Part shown: positions 6,811-14,856 of the stretch, one piece after another
Position numbering within the stretch: position 1 is the first letter of the stretch
Layout: each line of letters opens with the position of its first letter
Origin: an uncultured Clostridia bacterium
Lineage (GTDB): Bacteria > Bacillota > Clostridia > Christensenellales > Borkfalkiaceae
Assembly (NCBI GenBank): GCA_947175325.1
Contig: CAMWME010000008.1
Span: 1 to 56,129 of the forward strand
Length of the DNA: 56,129 bases
Direction: 5' to 3'
The notes under the pieces: generated by a model
Seen by the model: only the letters and a program-made list of their open reading frames with translations
What the model was told of the DNA's origin: nothing
The model's database searches: none
Position numbers and translations under genes: made by a program

Positions 6811-7633
6811 TAAGTTAAGGGCGGCTTTGAAGAACGCGGAGGCGGTGGTTATCGGCGCGGGCGCGGGGCTTTCCACCTCGGCGGGGTTTACCTATTCGGG
6901 TAAGCGGTTCGGGGAACACTTTGGCGACTTCGAGGAAAAGTACGGCTTCCACGATATGTACTCGGGCGGGTTTTACCCATACTCCACGCCCGAAGAGGGG
7001 TGGGCGTTTTGGTCGAGAAATATTTTAATCAACCGCTATCAAAATCCGCCCAAGCCCGTGTACGAGGATTTGTACGGGATAGTAAAAGATAAAAATTATT
7101 TCGTAATCACTACTAACGTTGACCACTGTTTTCAAAAGGCGGGGTTCGATAAGGAGAGGCTGTATTACACGCAAGGTGACTACGGCTTGTTTCAGTGCTC
7201 GGTGCCGTGCCACGATAAAACCTACGACAACGAGGGGCTCGTTCGCCGCATGGTTGCCGAACAAGCCGACATGAAAATTCCGCCCGAGCTCGTGCCGCGC
7301 TGCCCAAAATGCGGCAAGCCTATGACGATGAACTTGCGTTGCGACGATAAATTCGTGCAAGACAAGGGGTGGTATGCGGCATACGAGCGGTACGAAAATT
7401 TTATTCGGCAGAATAAGAATAAGCGGGTTCTTTATCTCGAACTCGGCGTGGGCGGCAATACGCCCGTGATAATAAAGTATCCGTTTTGGCGGCTCACTAA
7501 CCAAAACCCGAAAGCGACTTACGCATGCATAAACTACGGCGAGGCGATTTGCCCGCCGCAGATAGAGGACCGCTCGATTTGTATCAACGAAGACATAGGC
7601 GCAGTGTTGGCGCAATATAAAAAAACCGTTTAG
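6776..7633 (+). CDS. sirTM: Class M sirtuin (SirTM), protein ADP-ribosyltransferase
   Basis: A 285-residue NAD-dependent sirtuin. The Rossmann loop reads GAGAGLSTSAGFTYSG (27-42) instead of the deacetylase GAGxSxxSGIPDFR. TTNVDH (112-117) is retained, but the position of the catalytic His is Gln133 (YTQGDYG), as in ADP-ribosylating SirTM enzymes. Zinc ligands are Cys141, Cys145 and the CPKC pair. The enzyme should transfer ADP-ribose to a protein rather than deacetylate. In the described systems the target is a lipoylated GcvH-like protein, with LplA2 alongside; neither is in this window. The ATG at 6776 has AAGGA upstream and overlaps the macrodomain gene by 35 bp. Confidence 0.9.
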   Translation: MKSTQDYSEKLNKLRAALKNAEAVVIGAGAGLSTSAGFTYSGKRFGEHFGDFEEKYGFHDMYSGGFYPYSTPEEGWAFWSRNILINRYQNPPKPVYEDLYGIVKDKNYFVITTNVDHCFQKAGFDKERLYYTQGDYGLFQCSVPCHDKTYDNEGLVRRMVAEQADMKIPPELVPRCPKCGKPMTMNLRCDDKFVQDKGWYAAYERYENFIRQNKNKRVLYLELGVGGNTPVIIKYPFWRLTNQNPKATYACINYGEAICPPQIEDRSICINEDIGAVLAQYKKTV

Positions 7634-7653
7634 CGAACGCTAAGCGGTTTTTT
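7621..7653 (+). terminator. Terminator overlapping the sirtuin stop codon
   Basis: AAAAACCGTTTAGCG / CGCTAAGCGGTTTTT with one G-U pair and a T-run. The stop codon TAG lies inside the left arm. The A-run also allows it to serve the convergent exonuclease gene. Confidence 0.85.
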
Positions 7654-7659
7654 AATGCG

Positions 7660-8505
7660 TTAGGGTAAAATGCCCGTGGACTTTAAAACTTCGGTGGTGG
7701 TGGAAGGGGGGACGGCGTAGATAAGGTCGTCAAGCCTAAAAGGCAAGATTGCGCCGTCGGTGAGTTTGATTAGCTGATAGTTGGTTTTTAACCTTTCCGT
7801 GTTTTTAACTACGGATTCTCTGACGGATTGCCGTTCTATGCGGTCGGCGTTGGCGATTATATTTTCGAGGTTATCAAACTCTTTCAAAAGCGCCGCCGCC
7901 GTTTTGGGGCCTATCTTGTCCGCGCCTTTTATGTTGTCCGACGAGTCCCCGACGAGGGATTTGAAGTCGGCGTATTGAGAGGGGGACACGCCGTAGCGGT
8001 TTAATACGTAGTTTGGCGTGCAGATTTCAGTTTTTACGCCGCGGTAGCGGAGTACTGAAATTTTATCGGTTATAAGCTGAAAGTAGTCGCTGTCAAACGA
8101 GGATATGACGATTTGCGTATCCTTGCCGTAGGTTAAGGCGTAGGCGGATATCCAGTCGTCGGTTTCGCAAACGGTGGTTTCGGCACGCTTGATTTTAAGG
8201 TTATCTATGGCGGCGTAAATATCGGGCAGCTGCGTGAAGGGGTTGTCCTCGTCGGAAGCCTTAGAGTAGTCGGGGCGGTTCGCCTTATAATCCGCGTTGA
8301 GGTCCGCCCGCGCGTTTTCGTGCTCGCCGTCGAAAAGTACTGTGACGTGCGTGGGTTTGGTCATACGGATAATTTTCAAGAGTGCGCCTATAAAGCCTAC
8401 CGTGCCGTGAACGGGTTTGCCGCTGCGGTTGAATATGCGGGCGGGCATTCCGAAAAACATTTGAAAAAGCAGATTGCTACCGTCGACTAAAAGCAGTTTA
8501 TTCAT
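7660..8505 (-). CDS. 5'-3' exonuclease (flap endonuclease-like)
   Basis: A 281-residue protein matching the free-standing 5'-3' exonuclease domain of DNA polymerase I. Metal-binding acids are visible at Asp8 (LLLVDGSN), Asp59 (VTVLFDGE), Glu114/Asp116/Asp117 (ETDDW), Asp138/Asp140 (SFDSDY) and Asp187/Asp190 (GDSSDN). The helix-3-turn-helix GADKIGPKTAAALL that grips DNA follows. It should process flaps or RNA primers during replication or repair. It is a lone gene on the minus strand. The promoter's -10 ends only 6 bp before the ATG and there is no ribosome site, so the mRNA may be leaderless. Confidence 0.9.
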   Translation of the reverse strand: MNKLLLVDGSNLLFQMFFGMPARIFNRSGKPVHGTVGFIGALLKIIRMTKPTHVTVLFDGEHENARADLNADYKANRPDYSKASDEDNPFTQLPDIYAAIDNLKIKRAETTVCETDDWISAYALTYGKDTQIVISSFDSDYFQLITDKISVLRYRGVKTEICTPNYVLNRYGVSPSQYADFKSLVGDSSDNIKGADKIGPKTAAALLKEFDNLENIIANADRIERQSVRESVVKNTERLKTNYQLIKLTDGAILPFRLDDLIYAVPPSTTTEVLKSTGILP

Positions 8506-8511
8506 AATTAT

Positions 8512-8540
8512 ATTGTATCACACGGCGGGGGTGAAAGCAA
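8512..8540 (-). promoter_or_regulatory. Promoter of the exonuclease gene
   Basis: On the minus strand: -35 TTGCTT (complement of 8535-8540), 17-bp spacer, -10 TACAAT (complement of 8512-8517), then 6 bp to the ATG. Confidence 0.65.
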
Positions 8541-8588
8541 AGCAAATTAAAAATATTGCCCAAATCTGTACTTTTTTAAATTCGGGGC

Positions 8589-8617
8589 TTGACAAACCGT
8601 TTTCGGTGTGATACGAT
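8589..8617 (+). promoter_or_regulatory. Strong promoter upstream of the alpha-glucan locus
   Basis: -35 TTGACA, 17-bp spacer, -10 TACGAT. The next start codon is 366 bp downstream. In between lie a hairpin with a T-run and two LacI-type operators. Confidence 0.7.
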
Positions 8618-8711
8618 GTTAATGAATAAAATTATTTGATAATTTGTAACATTTATCCTTTCCCGAAACGTATAGTTTATGAGAAACGTGATAAAGCGAA
8701 TAAAAATTTTT

Positions 8712-8730
8712 AAGGGGACGTCCCCTTTTT
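8712..8730 (+). terminator. Palindrome with T-run, possible attenuator
   Basis: AAGGGGACGTCCCCTT is a perfect palindrome followed by TTT, about 90 nt after the likely transcription start. It could end a short RNA or attenuate the operon. Confidence 0.5.
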
Positions 8731-8747
8731 CGTGCGCTTCGCGCACG
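8731..8747. repeat. Inverted repeat CGTGCGC-TTC-GCGCACG
   Basis: A perfect 7-bp hairpin immediately after the T-run of the preceding palindrome. The rest of the 8506-8982 gap holds the promoters, this pair of hairpins and two operators; I see no gene in it. Confidence 0.6.
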
Positions 8748-8811
8748 AAAACAACGAACTGTTTGCTTTAAAACCGTAAGGGAGGAAGGATATTTTAATT
8801 TTTCAAGTTTA

Positions 8812-8825
8812 GTTAAACGGTTAAC
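8812..8825. promoter_or_regulatory. LacI-type operator, copy 1
   Basis: GTTAAACGGTTAAC, an imperfect palindrome with a central CG, as in LacI/MalR-family operators. An identical copy lies 46 bp downstream and another at 10634. Confidence 0.75.
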
Positions 8826-8857
8826 AAATCGGGCTGCAATGCTCGAAAAATGGTAAG

Positions 8858-8871
8858 GTTAAACGGTTAAC
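8858..8871. promoter_or_regulatory. LacI-type operator, copy 2
   Basis: Exact repeat of GTTAAACGGTTAAC. The 46-bp spacing from copy 1 would allow cooperative binding or a small DNA loop. It lies 112 bp before the start of the starch-binding lipoprotein gene. Confidence 0.75.
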
Positions 8872-8982
8872 TAAGCTAATTGCTTGTAAAAAGCTTTAAA
8901 AAACGGTGCTAATGGAAGGGTTAGGGTAAACCTGATTTTTTCAAATAACATAATAAAAAAAACTTTTAAGTGAGGAAAATGT

Positions 8983-10521
8983 ATGAAAAAAGCAAAAATT
9001 TTGGCGGCTGTTACGGCGGCTGCGGTATTATCGGTTAGCGGCGGCTTGTTTGCGGGTTGTACCGACGGACACACGCATACCTATTCCGAAGATTGGAAAA
9101 ACGATGCGAACGGTCACTGGCACGTAGCTACTTGCGACGACCTTAAAGAGGGCGATACGGACTACAAGTCCGGCTATGCTGCTCACGTTTGGGGCGACGA
9201 TAACGAGTGCGACGTTTGCCACTACACTAAAACAGTTACGCCCACACCTACGCCCGTAACCGAGTACACCGTAACCCTTGACGTTAACGGCGGTACGCTT
9301 CCCGAAGGTACGGAAACGACTTTGACTACGGTTAGCGGCAAGCTTTCTTCGCTTCCTACGCCCACGGCACCCGACGGACAAAAGTTCGACGGCTGGTACA
9401 CTGCCAAAACGGAAGGCACCAAGGTTGACGCTGAATATACTTTTACGGGTGAAACCAAGGAAGTTACCATTTACGCGGTGTACAGCGACGATACGCCCAC
9501 GCCCGGACCCGAAACAACTATAGCGATTGATAAAGAAACGTTGACGCTTGGCATCGGCAACACCGAATACGACAGCCTTGTTGCAACCATCACTAACGGC
9601 GAAGAAGGCGCAGAAGTAGTGTGGTCATCCGATAATCCCAGCGTTGTGGCAGTTGGTGAAGAAAACGGTTACGTCGAGGCGTTTAAACCCGGCGCGGCAA
9701 CTATTACCGCAACGATAAAAGATACCGAAATTTCCGCAACTTGCGAAGTGACGGTAGAAGACGGTTACTACTTAATCGGCGGTCAAGATTCGGCTTGGAA
9801 CAAGTGCGGCGTATTCGGCCAGAGCGGCGTTATCTACTTTATGCCCACCGAAACAGAAGGTATTTATTCGACCGGAAGCATTGAATTGCCTAAGCTCGGT
9901 AGTTTCCAAGTCGCGCCCGTCGGCGATACGTCAGCTAACTGGTGGCAAAAGGCATTCAACGGCAATTATATTGCAACAGACGACGAAGTATTAAGTAAAA
10001 ATAGTGATAACAATATTGCCGTTGAAAAACACGGTATGTACACGATTACGCTTGATTTAACGGGCACAAAAGCTGTGGTTTCGTGCACAGAGTATAGCGT
10101 ATCCGATGACGAAGACGACGAAGACGTTTACTATATTATCGGTACGGTGAACAACTGGACTACGGTAGATAAAAACACAAATAAGGATACATACAGCGCA
10201 TTTACGAAAAACGCTGACGGCACTTATACCTTAACTACGAATTTAACTTCTGGTGCGTTATTTAAATTTGCTCTCGTCGGTATGGCTTGGAACGGTGCAC
10301 TTTCTACGCAGAACGTAAAGAGTGGCAGAATAGCAAATTCGGTAACTTCTTCTGTTCAACTGTTATACGGACCGAGTGATTATAATATGAAAGCCGGCGT
10401 TACAGGCTGGTATACGTTTACGATAACCGTTGCAAACGGTACGTCTACGATTGACTATACGTACTCGGAGACTGAACCTACGACAACTCCCGTAGAAACT
10501 CCCGAAATTCCCGAAGAGTAA
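8983..10521 (+). CDS. Multi-domain starch-binding-type surface lipoprotein
   Basis: A 512-residue lipoprotein. The signal peptide ends in a lipobox LFAGC with Cys26. Residues 28-85 carry a His/Cys-rich module (HTHTY, WHVATC, CDVCH). Residues 93-167 are an InlB-type beta-repeat (VNGG...FDGWY...TIYAVY). Residues 177-257 form a bacterial Ig-like (Big2) domain. Two related beta domains near 258-360 (YYLIGGQDSAWN) and 375-490 (YYIIGTVNNWTT) resemble SusE/SusF-type starch-binding modules. A Thr/Pro/Glu tail ends it. It probably captures alpha-glucan at the cell surface for the amylase encoded next. Two LacI-type operators precede it. ATG follows TGAGGA. The binding function is inferred from domains and context. 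Confidence 0.8.
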   Translation: MKKAKILAAVTAAAVLSVSGGLFAGCTDGHTHTYSEDWKNDANGHWHVATCDDLKEGDTDYKSGYAAHVWGDDNECDVCHYTKTVTPTPTPVTEYTVTLDVNGGTLPEGTETTLTTVSGKLSSLPTPTAPDGQKFDGWYTAKTEGTKVDAEYTFTGETKEVTIYAVYSDDTPTPGPETTIAIDKETLTLGIGNTEYDSLVATITNGEEGAEVVWSSDNPSVVAVGEENGYVEAFKPGAATITATIKDTEISATCEVTVEDGYYLIGGQDSAWNKCGVFGQSGVIYFMPTETEGIYSTGSIELPKLGSFQVAPVGDTSANWWQKAFNGNYIATDDEVLSKNSDNNIAVEKHGMYTITLDLTGTKAVVSCTEYSVSDDEDDEDVYYIIGTVNNWTTVDKNTNKDTYSAFTKNADGTYTLTTNLTSGALFKFALVGMAWNGALSTQNVKSGRIANSVTSSVQLLYGPSDYNMKAGVTGWYTFTITVANGTSTIDYTYSETEPTTTPVETPEIPEE

Positions 10522-10544
10522 TAATTATTAAAACATAATTAAAA

Positions 10545-10577
10545 CCAAAGGCTCTATCTTTTTGATAGAGCTTTTGG
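10545..10577 (+). terminator. Hairpin after the starch-binding lipoprotein
   Basis: CCAAAGGCTCTATC / GATAGAGCTTTTGG, a 14-bp stem with a 5-T loop. It lacks a T-run after the stem, so it may slow, process or protect the transcript rather than terminate fully. Confidence 0.55.
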
Positions 10578-10597
10578 TGACAAAATCAGACTTTAAT

Positions 10598-10624
10598 TTT
10601 ACGGACTTTTTGCAAGTCCGTAAA
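10598..10624. repeat. Perfect 11-bp inverted repeat before operator 3
   Basis: TTTACGGACTT / AAGTCCGTAAA with a 5-nt loop, ending 9 bp before the third LacI-type operator. Role unknown. Confidence 0.6.
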
Positions 10625-10633
10625 GCAATTTAA

Positions 10634-10647
10634 GTTAAACGGTTAAC
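10634..10647. promoter_or_regulatory. LacI-type operator, copy 3
   Basis: Exact copy of GTTAAACGGTTAAC, 18 bp before the start codon of the surface amylase gene. Confidence 0.75.
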
Positions 10648-10665
10648 AGAAATTTGGAGGAAATT

Positions 10666-13074
10666 ATGAGAAAGAGAAGCTTTCTTTGCACCGTAATTGC
10701 CGGAATAATGGCGCTCGGTTTGGTGCTTTCGGGCTGTTCGACTGAGCAGAAACCCGAAGAACCCGCGGGCAACGGCGGCGGCAGTGGCGGCGTGGACGCA
10801 ACCGCGGCGCAGTTATACGACCAGTATATTGACTGGGGCGAAGTAAACCACCTTTATATTCACTATCTGCGCGGTTCGCATTCAGAGGCGGAGCAAGGGA
10901 CGGTGAACTCTGCGTCTAAACCCGATTACTCAACGCAGATTAATTCTTCGGTCTACGGCGATTGGGGACTTTGGGTATGGGAATACTTCCCCACCAACAG
11001 TGAAGGCAGAGCTTTCTATCCCATGAAGATAGACGAGTCGGGCGCGGTGTACGATATCGACCTTGCGGCTCAATATTCGGACGCGGGCTGGAACGAGGCA
11101 ACCCTTAACAATAAGGGGCTTAATATAACCTACGGCGCGGCACTCCGTTTGGGTATTCAAGTTTACTCGCAAGACAGCCGTATCAACGGTTCGGGCTTCT
11201 GGGTAAACGACGGCGGCGACGTTTATATTACCTTGGACGAGGCAAAGCGCGACAAGGGCGACTATCATTGGTTCGTTCGTCAAGGCGAAGTGGGAAGCGG
11301 CTCGGCACACTTCTCAAGTACTATCGTTTCCAACCCCTACGAGGGACTTGCGCCCGGTTCGGCAACCTCCAAGTACGACGTGGAATCAAATAAGGGTAAC
11401 AATACCGTTTACGCTCAGCAACCCGTTGCGGAGGGCTGGGAAGAAAACAGCGTGGGCTATCAAGTGTTTATCGCTTCGTTTGCGGACGGCAACGGCGACG
11501 GAATGGGTGATTTAAGGGGTATAATCAACAACCTTGATTACTTTGAAGAGCTGGGCGTGGATACGCTTTGGCTTACGCCCTTCCAACACTCTAACTCATA
11601 CCACGGCTACGACATAATGGACTACTTCACGGTAGACCCCAGGTTCGGAACTCTCGAAGACTACCGCGAGCTTTTATTCAAGGCGCACCAAAGGGGAATG
11701 AAGGTTCTTATGGACTTCGTTTTAAACCACACATCGCCTTCGAATCCTTGGTTCATTAAATCGCAAAACCTCGTTAAAGAAACGGTTAAGCTGCCCGACG
11801 GCACTACGAAAGAAATAGATTACCGCAACTTCTATACTTGGCAAAACGAGGAGTACGTTCAAAGCATTACGGACCCCGTAGCAAAGGCGCAGTGGTTTAA
11901 GGATTCCAACGGATATTACTTCTATTCGAGCTTCGGTTCCACGATGCCCGAGCTCAACTACGACTATCAAGCGACGCGCGACGCTATTTTGGAGGTTGCG
12001 CTGTATTGGATGAGCTTCGGCCTTGACGGTTTCCGTCTTGACGCGGTTAAGCACATCTATATGGCAAACGAAAGCCGCGACCGCTCCGATTGGGTAATTG
12101 AAGACGGCGGGTATTCCTTCGATATGAATAAGGACGCACACTTCTTTATGGAGTTTAACGCGAAGCTTAAGGCAAGCTACCCCAACGCAATTTTATTGGG
12201 CGAAAACTTCAACGGCGACCCCGCTTATCTTGCGGGCTTGTACGGCGGTATGGATTCGCAGTTCAACTTTAACTGGTACTACGACGCAACTTACGCGCTT
12301 ACCCAAATTGCGAACGGAGAGGATGACTTGGCTGCAAAGGTTTTGAACCAGTACGATTCGGCACAGTTCAGCTTCTCGCAGTACCGCACCGACTATATCG
12401 ACGGCGTGTTCACCTCCAACCACGACGTACAGCGTGCACGCGATAAGGTGTACAGCACCGACGTGGGCGTTCCCCGCACTGCACAAGCGGGCGATACGGC
12501 GTGGACGTTATCCGAAAACCTTGCAAAGCTTTGGGCGGGAATGAGCCTTACCGTGCCCGGTATCACTTGGATATACAACGGCGACGAAATCGGTATGTTC
12601 GGCACCAAGACGGATAACCCCGTTGAAGAGGGCACCGGACACGAGGACAGATGGTACCGTCAACCCATGAAGTGGACTACGGCGCTTGAAGACAGCACGT
12701 ATAACTGCCATTATCTGATGGGCTTCAACAACTATTACATCGAGTGGGATAATTTGAATGCACAGCTTGCCGGCGTTGCAGAACAGCGCGAGGACGAGAA
12801 CTCGATTTTCAACACTTACAAGGATATTATTGCTATCCGTAAGGAAAACCCCGTTCTTGCAAGAGGTAAGGTCGTTTCGCATACGACGGGCGGCAACGTA
12901 ATTTGCTACTCCGTACAGAATGAAGAGAGTGAAATTCTCGTATACGTCAACGCTTCGAACAAGGCGCAAGCCGCGGGCTATTCGGTGCCGACCGGTGCAA
13001 CCCTTCTCTACGGAAGCGGATTAACCGACGAAAAGGCGCCCGCAAGGTCCATTCAGATTTACAAGGTTAAATAA
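10666..13074 (+). CDS. Surface GH13 alpha-amylase lipoprotein
   Basis: An 802-residue GH13 glycosidase that should cut alpha-1,4-glucans outside the cell. The signal peptide ends in LVLSGC (Cys24). Residues 45-235 are a beta-rich N-terminal domain like those of pullulanases and amylopullulanases. The (beta/alpha)8 barrel carries the four GH13 blocks DFVLNHTS, GFRLDAVKH, LLGENFN and FTSNHDVQR, giving Asp459 as nucleophile, Glu513 as acid/base and Asp587. A beta C-terminal domain follows. A longer frame begins at 10654, but the GGAGG at 10656-10660 supports the ATG at 10666. The gene lies under operator 3, so repression by the LacI-type protein encoded at 14057 is likely. Confidence 0.93.
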   Translation: MRKRSFLCTVIAGIMALGLVLSGCSTEQKPEEPAGNGGGSGGVDATAAQLYDQYIDWGEVNHLYIHYLRGSHSEAEQGTVNSASKPDYSTQINSSVYGDWGLWVWEYFPTNSEGRAFYPMKIDESGAVYDIDLAAQYSDAGWNEATLNNKGLNITYGAALRLGIQVYSQDSRINGSGFWVNDGGDVYITLDEAKRDKGDYHWFVRQGEVGSGSAHFSSTIVSNPYEGLAPGSATSKYDVESNKGNNTVYAQQPVAEGWEENSVGYQVFIASFADGNGDGMGDLRGIINNLDYFEELGVDTLWLTPFQHSNSYHGYDIMDYFTVDPRFGTLEDYRELLFKAHQRGMKVLMDFVLNHTSPSNPWFIKSQNLVKETVKLPDGTTKEIDYRNFYTWQNEEYVQSITDPVAKAQWFKDSNGYYFYSSFGSTMPELNYDYQATRDAILEVALYWMSFGLDGFRLDAVKHIYMANESRDRSDWVIEDGGYSFDMNKDAHFFMEFNAKLKASYPNAILLGENFNGDPAYLAGLYGGMDSQFNFNWYYDATYALTQIANGEDDLAAKVLNQYDSAQFSFSQYRTDYIDGVFTSNHDVQRARDKVYSTDVGVPRTAQAGDTAWTLSENLAKLWAGMSLTVPGITWIYNGDEIGMFGTKTDNPVEEGTGHEDRWYRQPMKWTTALEDSTYNCHYLMGFNNYYIEWDNLNAQLAGVAEQREDENSIFNTYKDIIAIRKENPVLARGKVVSHTTGGNVICYSVQNEESEILVYVNASNKAQAAGYSVPTGATLLYGSGLTDEKAPARSIQIYKVK

Positions 13075-13086
13075 GGTGGAAATAAA

Positions 13087-13962
13087 ATGAAAAAGATTTT
13101 AGCTTTGGCGCTTTCAAGCGTACTCGTTATTTCCGGTGCGGCTGCGTTTGCGGCTTGCACTACTGCAGCCGAGGAAGAAGGACAAAAGCCCGTGCAAGAA
13201 AAACTTTACTTCGTACCCGGTACCTATATGTCGGACGGGGTGAAGGTTGAAAACACTTTGTCGGACGGTGCGACTAAGCTTTCCGACGATAAGTGCGCGG
13301 AGATGAATACCGAAAACGTATATCAATGCACTCTGTCCGCGGGGGCAAACCTTCCCGTACCGACGAGCCAAAGGAAGGATAAGGACGATAATCTTTACAC
13401 CTTCAACGGTTGGTGGACTATCGTAAACGCCACGGTTACCTATTACGAAACGGTGCCTACGGTTACGGAAACTACTTTCCTTTACGCCGATTGGCGCGCG
13501 GATTTATCACAGCGCAAGGACCCGATAGTACCCGACGAAAGTACGACCGTTCAACCTCTTCATTATATGTCGATAAAACGCGCTAAAACGGGTGAAGAAG
13601 AAAAGGTCGTTTTGCGCGTGAGCGGTACGGACGTATCCGCCGAAACTCTCGGTTACGGCAGACCCGTGCAGCTTTACAACGGCTGGTTCGAGCTTAACCC
13701 CGGCGATATTATAACCGTTTACACGGCGGGTTTAGGCGAGTCTACCGAGGCGCAGATTGCCCCGCTTGACGTAGCGGGACGCGGCATAACGCTTGAAAAC
13801 AACGGCGAAGGAACGAACATTACGGCAAACTATTTAACCGCTTCGATAACCGACGGTACGATGACTTACAGAAAGTCGTTGAAGAAACGGCATTTCAGAA
13901 TATACATTAAGTTCCAATCGGCGGGCGCAAAGATGACCGTCTATATGGAGCCGATGGATTAA
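13087..13962 (+). CDS. Lipoprotein of unknown function in the alpha-glucan locus
   Basis: A 291-residue lipoprotein with a signal peptide and the lipobox FAAC (Cys24). Residues 30-140 are beta-rich, and the segment TFNGWWTIVNATVTYYETVPTVTETTFLYADW resembles a divergent InlB-type repeat. Residues 155-291 (HYMSIKRAKTGEEEK to the end) look like another beta-sandwich domain, perhaps for carbohydrate binding. I see no catalytic motif. It starts 12 bp after the amylase, with AAGGTGG upstream, so the two are co-transcribed. A role in holding or guiding glucan at the surface is inference from context. Confidence 0.8.
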   Translation: MKKILALALSSVLVISGAAAFAACTTAAEEEGQKPVQEKLYFVPGTYMSDGVKVENTLSDGATKLSDDKCAEMNTENVYQCTLSAGANLPVPTSQRKDKDDNLYTFNGWWTIVNATVTYYETVPTVTETTFLYADWRADLSQRKDPIVPDESTTVQPLHYMSIKRAKTGEEEKVVLRVSGTDVSAETLGYGRPVQLYNGWFELNPGDIITVYTAGLGESTEAQIAPLDVAGRGITLENNGEGTNITANYLTASITDGTMTYRKSLKKRHFRIYIKFQSAGAKMTVYMEPMD

Positions 13963-13994
13963 TCAGGTTTTTCTCCTCCTATATATTCCGCAAA

Positions 13995-14019
13995 GACCTT
14001 CCCCCTAAAGGGGAAGGTC
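13995..14019. terminator. GC-rich hairpin between lipoprotein and regulator
   Basis: GACCTTCCCC / GGGGAAGGTC, perfect 10-bp stem with a CTAAA loop and no T-run. It may act as an mRNA stability element or weak terminator between surface and cytoplasmic genes. Confidence 0.5.
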
Positions 14020-14056
14020 GGCGCGGAGACGGTTTGTAAATTTACTTGGAATTAAA

Positions 14057-14854
14057 ATGGAAAAAATCACTATAAAAGACGTTGCCCGTCTTGCGGGCGT
14101 GTCGGTTGCAACCGTATCTTACATAATAAACGGCAAGCACGAGGACAGATATACCGAGGAAACCAAGCGTAAGGTTTTGCAGATTGTAAACCTTTACGAC
14201 TTCCAGCCTTCACGCCTTGCACAGTCGTTTGCGCTGAGTACGAGCAGAAGCGTTATTATTCTGACGGCAAAGCACGAATCCATTTTGCAAAAGGCCGAAA
14301 GCTACGACTTCGTAAGGCTGTTCTGCAAGACCTTCGAGCGCTTAGGCTACAACGTCATTATGCGTACGCACTTGGAAAACACGAGGATAGATACTGCCGA
14401 CGCGATAATCTGCGTGGGAATGGAAGAGGATAAGTTCCGCCGTTTGGCGCGGGAAAATTACGTGCCGCTTTTGTCCGTTGACGGAAAGATAAACGACGAG
14501 CTGTTCTTCCAAGTTTATCAAGATTTTGACCATTTGTTGAAGGCGGGGGAAAAGGAGTTCGGCAAGGACAATTTTTCGGTGGTGCTGGTGGATACATACA
14601 ACCAAACCTTGAAGGACGAGATAAGCGCGCTGTCCGATAAAATAGTTTTCATTGCCGACGACGATATGTCTAAGCTTCCGAAGGGTAACGTGGTTACCGC
14701 AAACTCTTCTTTAAAGAGTTTGGGCGCCCGCTATAACTCCAATATGCTGTTCGTTCCCGCGAATACGCAAGCGAGGGCGGACGCGGTTTTGGACTGTTTC
14801 AATAAGGCGAGGGAGCGCGTTCAAGGCACTACGCACACCGTGCTGGTAAAGTAA
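14057..14854 (+). CDS. LacI-family regulator of alpha-glucan genes (short effector domain)
   Basis: A 265-residue LacI/MalR-type regulator. Residues 3-50 are the LacI helix-turn-helix (ITIKDVARLAGVSVATVSYIING), followed by the hinge FQPSRLAQSFALS. The remaining 200 residues read as a reduced periplasmic-binding-like domain, about 70 residues shorter than usual, and the sugar-binding consensus is hard to find. It should bind GTTAAACGGTTAAC, three copies of which lie in front of the starch-binding and amylase genes. Maltodextrin as effector is inferred. It is followed two bases later by the cytoplasmic GH13 gene, so regulator and enzymes share a transcript. Confidence 0.88.
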   Translation: MEKITIKDVARLAGVSVATVSYIINGKHEDRYTEETKRKVLQIVNLYDFQPSRLAQSFALSTSRSVIILTAKHESILQKAESYDFVRLFCKTFERLGYNVIMRTHLENTRIDTADAIICVGMEEDKFRRLARENYVPLLSVDGKINDELFFQVYQDFDHLLKAGEKEFGKDNFSVVLVDTYNQTLKDEISALSDKIVFIADDDMSKLPKGNVVTANSSLKSLGARYNSNMLFVPANTQARADAVLDCFNKARERVQGTTHTVLVK

Positions 14855-14856
14855 AA

